Source: Lysobacterales bacterium (GTDB taxonomy: Bacteria; Pseudomonadota; Gammaproteobacteria; Xanthomonadales; SZUA-5). Taken from it: 32,248 nucleotides of DNA. Both the position numbers and the translations under genes were made by a program. The stretch lies in assembly GCA_022841325.1 (NCBI GenBank), contig JALHRS010000060.1:1-32248 (forward strand), in the 5' to 3' direction. This document shows, in pieces, positions 20,664-29,100 of this stretch (positions within the stretch are counted from its first letter, which is position 1; each line of letters opens with the position of its first letter). The notes beneath the pieces were generated by a model. The model had not been told where the DNA came from, did no database searches, and was given only the letters and a program-made list of their open reading frames with translations.

Positions 20664-21107
20664 ATGCTGGCCAGCCGCACCGCCGCCACCGCCCTGCAGG
20701 CCCTGCTGGTGGCTGCCGCCACCGATGCCGGCGCCCGTTGGTACCTGGGCCGCGGCTGGCCCGTGCAGCAGCTGCCCGCCGGCAAGATCGTGCTGGTCGA
20801 CGAAGACCTCGACGCCGCCGACGACGCCGACGTGACCTGGCCGCGCGATCGTGTGCACACCCTCACCGTGCAGCTGCAGTGCATGGCCGCCGACACCGAC
20901 GACCCCGAGGGCCAGGCTGACGCCCTGGCCGAGCAAGCCCTGGTCGCCGTTGAAGGCACCGCCGCCCCACTGGCAGGCGTCAACGTCATCGCCACCCGCA
21001 TCACCCGGCAGCTGGCCACTGATGCCCAAGCCCATGTGGCCATCACCACCGTGCAGCTGCAGCTGCTGTTCGGCGGCCGCAGCAACGACCCCACCCTCAT
21101 CACCTGA
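20664..21107 (+). CDS. Tail terminator-like protein, gpU-like (147 aa)
   Basis: Starts MLASRTAATALQALLVAAAT with an N-terminal helix, then WPRDRVHTLTVQLQCMAADT and a C-terminal strand region (ATDAQAHVAITTVQLQLLFG). Helix followed by antiparallel strands, and an acidic loop in the middle (DEDLDAADDADVTW), match tail-terminator proteins that cap the tail tube and bind the head. Position between FII-like and tail tube gene supports this. One base separates it from the preceding stop. Confidence 0.6.
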   Translation: MLASRTAATALQALLVAAATDAGARWYLGRGWPVQQLPAGKIVLVDEDLDAADDADVTWPRDRVHTLTVQLQCMAADTDDPEGQADALAEQALVAVEGTAAPLAGVNVIATRITRQLATDAQAHVAITTVQLQLLFGGRSNDPTLIT

Positions 21108-21125
21108 CCCCAAGGAGCCCACCCC

Positions 21126-21752
21126 ATGACCACTTTCTGGCAAGGCGTTGCCGTCACCGTGCAAGACGGCAGCCCCGGTACCGCGCAAACCATCACCGCC
21201 ATCACCAAGGCGTCCAACGGCCAGGCCACCACCAGCGGCACGCCGCCCACCAACGGCCAGTATCTGCTGTTGCTGGTGGCCGGCATGTCGCAGCTGAACA
21301 ACCGCATCGTCAAGGTGTCGGGCGTGTCGGGCAGCAACTTCAACATCAACGTCGACACCACGCTGTTCCCTGACTTCGTCTTGGGCACCTTCCAGCTGGT
21401 GACCATTGACCAGGCCATGACCGCCATGCGCAACATCGCATCCACCGGCGGCACCGAGGTGGTGGAAGACACCACCACCATCCACGACCTGCAGGACACC
21501 GAAGACGTCATCGGCACCAGCGCCGTGGGCTACACCTTCACTGAGGACTTCGGCTCCACCGCGCCGGGCTTCCTCGAGCTGCGGGCCGCGGCCGAAGCGC
21601 TGGCGCCGCGGGCGGTCAAGTTCCTGTTCAGCAACGGCAAAGAGCAGCTGGGCTATGCCTCGGTCAGCGTGCCCAACTTCGCGGCGGTGGAGGGCAAGAA
21701 GGCTGTCACCCCCATCTCGCTCAAGTTCAAGGGCCGGCTGACCACCATCTGA
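21126..21752 (+). CDS. Major tail tube protein
   Basis: 208 residues with AAGGAGCC upstream, a very strong ribosome binding site suited to a high-copy protein. MTTFWQGVAVTVQDGSPGTA, then a beta-barrel pattern with RIVKVSGVSGSNFNINVDTT, and C-terminal TPISLKFKGRLTTI. Position before the G/GT chaperone gene is the standard place of the tube protein. No C-terminal Ig-like domain is seen, unlike lambda V. Confidence 0.72.
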   Translation: MTTFWQGVAVTVQDGSPGTAQTITAITKASNGQATTSGTPPTNGQYLLLLVAGMSQLNNRIVKVSGVSGSNFNINVDTTLFPDFVLGTFQLVTIDQAMTAMRNIASTGGTEVVEDTTTIHDLQDTEDVIGTSAVGYTFTEDFGSTAPGFLELRAAAEALAPRAVKFLFSNGKEQLGYASVSVPNFAAVEGKKAVTPISLKFKGRLTTI

Positions 21753-21754
21753 CC

Positions 21755-22225
21755 ATGGACGTCCTCAAGTACGCCAAGCCCTTGCCCGTGCGCAAGGAAA
21801 CGGTGGACCTGCCCGAGCTCGGCGGCGCCGTCGTCGTGCGCGGCCTCATGGCCAGCGAAGCCTTTGCCGTGCAGGCCTTTCGCTCGCAGGCCCTGCGCCG
21901 GCTGCGTGAAGAGGCCGCCGAGCGCCAGGCCACCCCTGCGCCGGCGCAAGGCCCGCTGCCCGACGAGCCGGGCCCCCCGGGTCACCCGCCCCAGCCCGAC
22001 CCCACCGACCAGGCCGCACAGCTCACCTTTGACGAGCTGGTCAGCTACGGCCGCTACGTCAGCCACCTGCTGGCCGCTGCCGTCACTGTGGCCAGCGGGG
22101 CGCCGCTGTTCAGCTATGACGGCTGGGAGTCGTTTGGCCAGCACCACCCGCGCGCCTTGCTGCGGCTGCAAGCCGTGGCCGAGCGGCTGTCGGGCCTGCA
22201 CGCGGAGGACGTGGAAAAAAACTGA
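21755..22225 (+). CDS. Tail assembly chaperone G
   Basis: 156 residues: MDVLKYAKPLPVRKETVDLP, a helical N-terminal half, an extended Pro-rich loop (residues about 65-92), and a second helical part (FDELVSYGRYVSHLLAAAVT). Acts as chaperone that wraps the tape measure during tail assembly and is absent from finished tails. The last codons, GAA AAA AAC before the stop TGA, hold the slippery site used to make the longer GT form. Starts two bases after the tail tube gene. Confidence 0.8.
   Translation: MDVLKYAKPLPVRKETVDLPELGGAVVVRGLMASEAFAVQAFRSQALRRLREEAAERQATPAPAQGPLPDEPGPPGHPPQPDPTDQAAQLTFDELVSYGRYVSHLLAAAVTVASGAPLFSYDGWESFGQHHPRALLRLQAVAERLSGLHAEDVEKN
22216..22222 (+). promoter_or_regulatory. 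-1 ribosomal frameshift site A_AAA_AAC
   Basis: In the reading frame of G, seven As and a C give the canonical slippery heptamer A AAA AAC immediately before the stop TGA (22223-22225). Slipping back one base makes the next codon CTG (22222) and opens a 45-codon extension. Most siphoviruses use such a shift to make GT in a small, fixed proportion of G. Confidence 0.85.
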
Positions 22226-22359
22226 GCGCGCAGCCCGAGCGCGCATTCCAGCTGTGGCTGAGCGTGCGCATGGGCTGCACCCCGCGCCAGCTGGGCCAGC
22301 GGCTCACCGCTGAAGAGTTCCACCAGCTCTGGGCCTTGCGGCAACGCAACGAACTGTAG
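22222..22359 (+). CDS. Frameshifted extension of tail chaperone (GT fusion C-terminus)
   Basis: In the -1 frame after the slippery site the sequence reads LSAQPERAFQLWLSVRMGCT, then PRQLGQRLTAEEFHQLWALR and QRNEL, then stop TAG. It has no start codon of its own near the shift. The AEEFHQLWALRQ stretch is typical of the T part of lambda-type GT proteins. The full GT product would be 201 residues. GT recruits tube protein to the tape measure complex while G alone coats the rest. Confidence 0.82.
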   Translation: MSAQPERAFQLWLSVRMGCTPRQLGQRLTAEEFHQLWALRQRNEL

Positions 22360-22365
22360 GCACGC

Positions 22366-24525
22366 ATGACCACCGACATCCGCTACAGCATCACCGCTGA
22401 AGACCGCTTCGCCCGCACCTTTGCCAACCTGCGGCGTGACCTGGCATCGATGAAAGACTCGGCGCTTCAGGTCGGCAGCGCCGTGGGCAACATGCTGGGC
22501 GGCCTGGGCGTTGGCGGAGCCGTCAGCGTGGCCGGCATGGGGCTGGCTGTGCGCCAGCTGGCCAATGACCTGGACGCACTGAACGACAGTTCAGACGCCA
22601 CGGGCAGCACCGTCGAGAACCTCAGCGGGCTGGAAGACGTGGCCCGGCGCAACGGTGAAACGCTCGACCTCGTCACCACGTCCATCCTCAAGATGAACCA
22701 GGCCCTTGCCAGCGCCAAGGCCGACAGCCCCGTGGCGCTGGCGCTCAAGGCCATTGGGCTGAACGCGGCAGAGCTGCGCGATCAAGACCCCAGTGACGCT
22801 TTGCTCACCATTGCCAAGGCGCTGTCAGAGTACGAAAACGACGGCAACAAAGCCCGTCTCATGCAGGAGCTCTTCGGCAAAAGCCTGCGCGAGATTGCGC
22901 CGTTTCTCAACGACCTGGTGGAGGCAGGCAAGACCAACGCCACGGTGACTGCGGCGCAGGCCGAAGAGGCGTCCAAGTTCAACAAATCATTGGCCGCGTT
23001 GCGGACCAACGCCAGCAACACGGGGCGCGCGATTGCGTCCGAACTGCTGCCGGCCATCAACCAGCTGTTTGCCGAGATAGACGCTGCCGGTACAGGTGGC
23101 AGCGGGTCGCTCATTGGGCAGGCGCTGCTGGTTCCGCTGCAGGCGGTCAGCGTGGTGGGCGCAAACGTCGCGTACGTGTTCAAGGGCATCGGCACTGAAA
23201 TCGGCGGCATGGGCGCACAACTGGCTGCCCTGGCCCGAGGTGACTTGCAGGCCTTTAGCGCCATTGGCCAGGCCATGAAGCAAGATGCAAAAGCAGCGCG
23301 CGACGAGCTCGACAAACTGGAGCGGCGCTTGCTGGGAATCACCGCGCGCGAGAACGATGCGCTCCGGCGCATTGAGGACCGCGGCTTTGCGCCACCCAAA
23401 CCCAAACTCCCCGACCAAACCGGAGCCGGCACCAAGGCCGCGCAGAGCGAGGCCGAGAAGTACCTCGAGACCCTGCAAAAGCAGGCCGAGAACGTGCAAG
23501 AGCTCACCGCGTACGAAAAGGTCCTCAACGACCTGCGGGCCAATCGCATCGAAGGCGTGGGGCTCAAGGTCAGCCGCGAGCAGCTGCTGGTGGCCGCGCA
23601 ACAGGTGGACGCCGCCCAGCGCGTCAAGGCCGAGGCCGCGCAGGAACTGGACTTGCGCAAAGAGATCTTGCGCGTGGAGCAGATGTCCGCCGACCTGATG
23701 AAAGCCGTGGGCGACAGCGCGCAACGGGACATCAACACCGCGCTCAACCTGATGTCTGCCACGCCCAGCGGCAAGCGTGAGCGCATCGAAGCCGACACGC
23801 AAAAGGTGCTGGACTTTGCGGCCATGTTCCCTGACGACAGCCGCGTGCAGCGCCAGGCCAGCCAGGCCCTGCAGCAGCTGCGCCAGGACCTGGACGACCT
23901 GGAGCCCAAGACCGAAGAGGTGGCCGACGGCTTCACCCGCCTGGCCGACACCATTGACAAAAGCATGGACCGCGCCACCGCGTCCATCCTGGACTTTGCG
24001 ATTGAGGGCAAGGGCGACTTCGCAGACATCGGCAAGGCCATCGCCCGCGACATCGCCCGCGGCCTGATCGAAGAGCCCATCCAGAAAGAGATCAAGGCCT
24101 TGGGCAAGAGCATCGGCGACACCCTGCGCGACTCGCTCAACGGCAAGGACATCTTCGGCGAAGTCCTAAAGTTCCTCACGTCCATGTCCACATCGGCCGG
24201 GGAGGGCCTCAACTCGTTCATCAGCTGGGCCGGCGGCCTGTTTGCAGCCGGCAGCACCGGTCGTGCGCTGGGCGGCCCCGTCAAGGCTGGCCAGCTGGTG
24301 CGCTGGCAAGAGGGCGGGCGCGAGTACTTCGTGCCCGACCAGAACGGCACCGTCGTGCCCGGCAACCAGCTGGGCGCTGCGGGGCAGGGGCCCGCCATCA
24401 CCCAGGTGTTCCACGTCAACGGCGACACCAGCCCGCAGACCGTGGCGCTGATGAAGGCCATGATCGACAGCAGCAACGCCAAGCTGATGCGCAGCATGCG
24501 CACCGGCGGCCAGCTGGCGGGGTAA
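22366..24525 (+). CDS. Tail tape measure protein (719 aa)
   Basis: Determines tail length; lies directly after G/GT. Starts MTTDIRYSITAEDRFARTFA, then a Gly/Ala-rich hydrophobic segment (about residues 38-63), long coiled-coil-type helices (DELDKLERRLLGITARENDA, KYLETLQKQAENVQELTAYE), and a C-terminal part with MDRATASILDFAIEGKGDFA, ALGGPVKAGQLVRWQEGGRE and YFVPDQNGTVVPGNQL, typical of lambda-family tape measure ends. Length is modest (lambda H is about 853), predicting a somewhat shorter tail. Confidence 0.88.
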   Translation: MTTDIRYSITAEDRFARTFANLRRDLASMKDSALQVGSAVGNMLGGLGVGGAVSVAGMGLAVRQLANDLDALNDSSDATGSTVENLSGLEDVARRNGETLDLVTTSILKMNQALASAKADSPVALALKAIGLNAAELRDQDPSDALLTIAKALSEYENDGNKARLMQELFGKSLREIAPFLNDLVEAGKTNATVTAAQAEEASKFNKSLAALRTNASNTGRAIASELLPAINQLFAEIDAAGTGGSGSLIGQALLVPLQAVSVVGANVAYVFKGIGTEIGGMGAQLAALARGDLQAFSAIGQAMKQDAKAARDELDKLERRLLGITARENDALRRIEDRGFAPPKPKLPDQTGAGTKAAQSEAEKYLETLQKQAENVQELTAYEKVLNDLRANRIEGVGLKVSREQLLVAAQQVDAAQRVKAEAAQELDLRKEILRVEQMSADLMKAVGDSAQRDINTALNLMSATPSGKRERIEADTQKVLDFAAMFPDDSRVQRQASQALQQLRQDLDDLEPKTEEVADGFTRLADTIDKSMDRATASILDFAIEGKGDFADIGKAIARDIARGLIEEPIQKEIKALGKSIGDTLRDSLNGKDIFGEVLKFLTSMSTSAGEGLNSFISWAGGLFAAGSTGRALGGPVKAGQLVRWQEGGREYFVPDQNGTVVPGNQLGAAGQGPAITQVFHVNGDTSPQTVALMKAMIDSSNAKLMRSMRTGGQLAG

Positions 24526-24528
24526 GCC

Positions 24529-25131
24529 ATGGCCATACTCAACCTGCCCAGCGGTGCCGCCTTCGGCGTGGCCGGCATCGTGTTCAGCCCCACCACGCCC
24601 AAGGCCGCCTGGGTCAGCCCCTTCACCGGCCAGGTGCAAAGCATCAGCCACCTGGGTGACCGGCTGCGGGCCACGGTGCGCTTTCGGGCGTGCTCACCGG
24701 CGGCCGGGGCCCAGCGTGAATCGTTCTTTGTCGGCATGGCCAGCTCGGGTGACTGGGTGCGCCTGCCGCACTGGCGCACCGCACCCTACGGCACCTTGCG
24801 CGGCACTCCCACTGTGGCCGCCAGCGCAGCCGCAGGCGCCCGCACGCTCAGCGTGCAAGGCGTTGCCGGTGACACGCTGCTGGGCGGTGACGTGCTGGGC
24901 ACTGCCGGCCAGCTGCTGATGACCGGCAGTGACGGCGCCGTGGCCAATGGCTCGGGCGTGCTCACCGTGCCCCTGGCCATGCCCTTGCGGCAAGCCTTGT
25001 CGTCAGGCGCGGCCGTCACGTGGAGCGCACCCACCGGCACCTTCCAGCTCGCTGACGAGCAGCTGGGCCACAGCATCGGCCGCGCCGGCTGGCACGCGCC
25101 GCTCGAAGTCACCTTCATCGAAGCCTTCTGA
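24529..25131 (+). CDS. Distal tail protein-like (200 aa)
   Basis: MAILNLPSGAAFGVAGIVFS, then GQVQSISHLGDRLRATVRFR and WVRLPHWRTAPYGTLRGTPT, and at the end GHSIGRAGWHAPLEVTFIEA. This is a beta-rich protein in the position of lambda M, between tape measure and L-like protein, matching tail-tip proteins of related prophages. A central Gly/Ala-rich part (AASAAAGARTLSVQGVAGDT) is reminiscent of fibre-like domains. Specific family not certain. Confidence 0.65.
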   Translation: MAILNLPSGAAFGVAGIVFSPTTPKAAWVSPFTGQVQSISHLGDRLRATVRFRACSPAAGAQRESFFVGMASSGDWVRLPHWRTAPYGTLRGTPTVAASAAAGARTLSVQGVAGDTLLGGDVLGTAGQLLMTGSDGAVANGSGVLTVPLAMPLRQALSSGAAVTWSAPTGTFQLADEQLGHSIGRAGWHAPLEVTFIEAF

Positions 25132-25140
25132 GGCGCCCCC

Positions 25141-25713
25141 ATGCGAACCATCAACCCCGCAGCCACCGCGCTGCTGGCCAGCATCGCCGCGGGCGAACAA
25201 GTGCCCCTGGTGCAGCTGGTGCGGCTGGACCTGGACGAAACCATCTACCTCACCACCGCCGGCCACGCCATCAGCTGGGACGGCCAGACCTGGGTGTCTG
25301 GCGGGCTGGGCACGCTCGAGCCCATTGAAGACGCCGAGGGCGACGTCATGGCCTTGCAGTTCAGCTTGCCGGGCGTGTCGGCCGAGCAGATCGCCATTGC
25401 GCTGACGGCCGCGGTGGAGGGCAAGACCGTGCGCGTGTACGACGCCCTGGTGGACCCGCTCACCGGCGTGGTGGCTGACGCCGTGCTGGCCTGGACAGGC
25501 ACCCTCAACGTGCCCGGCCTGGACGACGGCGGCACCGCCACCGTGGTGGTGACGGCTGAGCACCGCGGCATGGCCGCGCTGCGCCCCAAGCCCAGCCGCT
25601 ACACCAACGACGAGCAGCAACGCCGCTACCCCGGCGACACCAGCCTCGACATCGACCCCGCCACCGACGCCGGGCCTGTGGCCTGGCCGGCTGCGTCGTT
25701 CTTCAAACAGTAG
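25141..25713 (+). CDS. Tail tip protein, lambda L-like position (190 aa)
   Basis: MRTINPAATALLASIAAGEQ, then VPLVQLVRLDLDETIYLTTA, WDGQTWVSGGLGTLEPIEDA and VTAEHRGMAALRPKPSRYTN, DEQQRRYPGDTSLDIDPATD. The phrase from HRG to RYPGD is common to a family of prophage tail proteins (DUF2163-like) that sit in the hub below the tape measure. No cysteine cluster is seen, whereas lambda L binds an iron-sulfur cluster through cysteines; so it is a positional analogue rather than an exact L. Confidence 0.68.
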   Translation: MRTINPAATALLASIAAGEQVPLVQLVRLDLDETIYLTTAGHAISWDGQTWVSGGLGTLEPIEDAEGDVMALQFSLPGVSAEQIAIALTAAVEGKTVRVYDALVDPLTGVVADAVLAWTGTLNVPGLDDGGTATVVVTAEHRGMAALRPKPSRYTNDEQQRRYPGDTSLDIDPATDAGPVAWPAASFFKQ

Positions 25714-25717
25714 GCCC

Positions 25718-26173
25718 ATGCCCACCACCCACACCCGTCGCATTGCCGCGCACCGACCCCCGGGCGCCGCGCACCGCCTGCATGCCCTGGTGCTGCAGCG
25801 GCACGACCAGCCCTTTGCCTGGGGCCTGCGCGACTGCTGCCTGTGGGCCGCAGACGCCGTGCACGCCTGCACCGGGCGCGACCTGGCCATTGACCTGCGC
25901 GGCGGCTACTTCAGCGCCCGCCAGGCCGCGCGCGTGGTGCAGCGCCTGGGCGGGTTGCCCACGCTCGTGACCAACCGCATGGGCCCGCCCATCGACCAGG
26001 CAGACGCCATCGACGGCGACGTGTGCCTGCTGGTGCCCACCGCGCATGAAAGCCTGCCCGGCCTGGGCGCCCTGGGCGTGCTGTGGCGCGGCAGCATCCT
26101 GGCGCAGGCAGACACCGGCCTGGCCGTGAGGCCGCTGCAAGACGCCGCGTGCTGGTGGGGGGCGCGGCCATGA
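25718..26173 (+). CDS. NlpC/P60-like tail protein (DUF6950 type)
   Basis: 151 residues. The core FAWGLRDCCLWAADAVHACT (about residues 34-53) resembles the N-terminal cysteine helix of NlpC/P60 peptidases, and DIDGDVCLL-like DAIDGDVCLLVPTAHE later resembles the usual strand region. The next expected histidine could be H111. GRDLAIDLRGGYFSARQAAR and VVQRLGGLPTLVTNR complete the family pattern. Lambda K sits in the same place and is thought to cleave peptidoglycan during entry or assembly. Whether this version is catalytically active is unclear. Overlaps the next start (ATGA). Confidence 0.66.
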   Translation: MPTTHTRRIAAHRPPGAAHRLHALVLQRHDQPFAWGLRDCCLWAADAVHACTGRDLAIDLRGGYFSARQAARVVQRLGGLPTLVTNRMGPPIDQADAIDGDVCLLVPTAHESLPGLGALGVLWRGSILAQADTGLAVRPLQDAACWWGARP

Positions 26174-29100
26174 GCCGATCGTTCTTTGCCTATGTTGGTG
26201 CGGCGGTTGCGGCGTATTTCCAGTATTACGCCCTCGCTGCGTCGTTGCTGTCCAGCGGTGTATCTGCAGAAAAGCAGCGCAAGGCCCGCAACCAGGCCCG
26301 TGACGCGTACAACGCCGGCCTGCAAGACCGCATGGTCATGACCGACCTGCAGCCTGACGCCGCGCGCACCCTGGTGCTGGGCCGGGTGCGCACGGTTGAG
26401 GGCGTGCGCCGCCGCTGGGCCAGCGGCACCAACAGCGAACGGCTCACGCTCATCGTGTCCTTTGCCGGGCACGAGATCGACGCGTTCGAGCAGTTCTACT
26501 TCAACGACAGCCCGCTCACCCTGGACGGCAGCGGCTGGGTGCAAAGCGAGCCCTGGCTCAAGAGCGGGTCTGTGTCCTACAGCCAAGCCGTCACGCTGGA
26601 CGGCAGCGGCGGCGCCAGCGTCACCCTCAGCAACACGCCGGCGGCCGGTACGCTGGCCGGCGTGTGGAGCGCCGGCAGCGGTGACGCCATGTCGCAGGGG
26701 GAGCTCACCATCACTGGGTCAGGCGTCAGCTACACCCTCAGCGGTGGCGCACCGCTGGCTGATGCCGTGCTGAGCTGGCAGCGCAACGAAGGCACCCCCA
26801 TGGCGCGCATCCGCCCCTACCTGGGCACTGATGCGCAGAACGTGGGCGCCGACCTGGCGGCCGAGTTCCCCACCCAGATCACCGCCACCGATCGCTTTGC
26901 CGGCATTGCCCTGGCCGTGGTGGACCTGTTCTATGACCCTGACGTGTTTCCCCAGGGCATCCCCAACGTGACCGCCGTGTTGCGCGGCGCCAAGTGCCTG
27001 GACCCGCGCACCAGCACCACCGCCTGGACGCAGAACCCCGCGCTGCACGCCTACCACTACGTGCGCTGGGCCTGGGGCTGGGGCGCCAGCGTGGGCGAGG
27101 TGCGCACGCAAGACATCATCGACGCGGCCAACTTCTGCGACACCACCACCACCTTCACGCTCGGCGTGGATGACGTTGACCTGCCGCGCTACCGCTGCGA
27201 CCTGGTGCTCAGCACCGCTGGCGAGCCGCGCAGCAACATGAACGACATCATGGAGGCCATGGCCGGCCGCTGGGGCTGGGCCGGCGGCACCTGGCGCATG
27301 CGCTGCGGGCGCAAGGCGTCCAGCGTGTGGGCCCTGGACGAAAGCTGGTTTGCCCAGCGCGTGGGTGCGGGCGGCCTGCCCGACACGTCGCAGTCGGTGG
27401 TGCGCATCACCAACGGCGTGCCGCGCGACAGCAAGGTCAACCGCGTCACGGGCAAGTGCGTGGACCCCGAGCAGCGCTACCAGGTCATGCCGTTCCCCGC
27501 GGTGCAAGACAGCGCGCTCATCACTGCGGAGGGCGCCGAATACGCCATCGACGTGGACATGCCCGGCGTGGCCCACATCGCCCACGCGCAGCACCTGGCC
27601 AGCGTGATGATCCGGCAGAACCAGGCCGCGCTGCGCATGGAGGCGCAGTGCAACCTCAACGCCTACCCGCTCGAGCTGTTTGACGTGGGCACCGTCAGCG
27701 TGGCCCGCTACGGCATGAGCGGCAAGACGTTCGAGGTGACCGGGTGGCGCTGGCGCCCCACTGAAGGCGTGCAGCTGCGGCTGGCCGAGATCACCGACGA
27801 GATCTTCGACGCCGTGACCGTGCTGACCGGCCGTGACCCCGCCCCCAACGGCAACCTGCCGCCGCCCTGGGCCGTGGCCGTGGTCACCGGCGTGGTGGTC
27901 ACCAGCGGCACCGACGCGCTCACTGACGGCAGCATCCTGACCCGTACCCGCGTGGTGTGGACGCAGCCCGCCAATCAGGCCGTGCTGGTGGGCGGCAGCA
28001 TCGAAGTGCAGTACACCGAGGCCGCAGGCAGCCAACCCACGGGCGACTGGTCCAGCTGGCCCGAGCCCGGCAGCGCGGCGGCGGCGGTCATCCCCGGCCT
28101 GCTGGCTGGCCGCTACTACCTGTTCCGCGTGCGGGCCGTCAACGCCCTGGGCGTGCGCGGCCCGTGGAGCGTGCAGGTGCTGCACCAGGTGGCTGACGTG
28201 CCCGTGGCCGTGGGGCAGTACACCGACTTCATTTTCAAGCGCAGCGCCACGCTGCCCGCCACCCCCACGGGCGAAACCCCTGCCGGCTGGTCTGACGAGC
28301 CGCCCGCGGCCGACGGCAACCCGCTGTGGTTCAGCAGCGCTGACCGCGTGGCCAGCGGCGCCCTGCTGGGCACGTGGAGCACGCCGGTGCAGATCGACGG
28401 CGAAAGCCTGCAGGTCGAGTACAGCGTTGATGGCGCCACCAGCTGGCACAGCACGTTCACCCCCGGCGACCTGTACGCGCGCTATCGCGTGGGCGGCACC
28501 GGCGCGTGGAGCGCAGCCGTCAAGATCGTGGGCGAAGACGGCACATTCACCGACTACGTCTTCCGTCGTGCCGCCAGCGTGCCGGCCACGCCTACCGGCA
28601 CCGGCACGCCGGCCGGCTGGTCAGACGCCCCGCCCGCGGCCGACGGCAACCCGCTGTGGGTGAGCCTGGCCGACAAGCGCATGGACGGCAGCCTGGTGGG
28701 TGCGTGGAGCACGCCGGTGCAGATCGACGGCGACAGCATCCAGGTCGAGTACAGCGTCAACGGGGTGAGCAGCTGGCACGGCACGTTCACCACCGGTGAC
28801 CTGTGGGCGCGCTACCGCACCGGCAGCGCGGGCGCGTGGAGCAGCGCGGTGCGCATCGTGGGCGAGACCGGGGCCACGGGTGCCACTGGTGCAACAGGCG
28901 CCACCGGGTCGACAGGGGCAACCGGGGCAGCTGGTGCCGCTGCAACCTATGCGTACCAGATCGTCACCGGCGCCAGCCTGCCGTCTGCACCAACGGTGCC
29001 TGTGGGTGCGCCGACGGCGGGCAACGCCAGCACGCCAGGGGTGTGGTACGCCCTTCCGCCGGCTGGCTCGCTGTCGACGGGGCAATGGCTGTTCCAGGCC

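Noticed and set aside
26719..28449. Minus-strand frame of 576 codons opposite the J-like gene
   Set aside because: Shadow of the tail tip gene with biased composition and no promoter or ribosome binding site.
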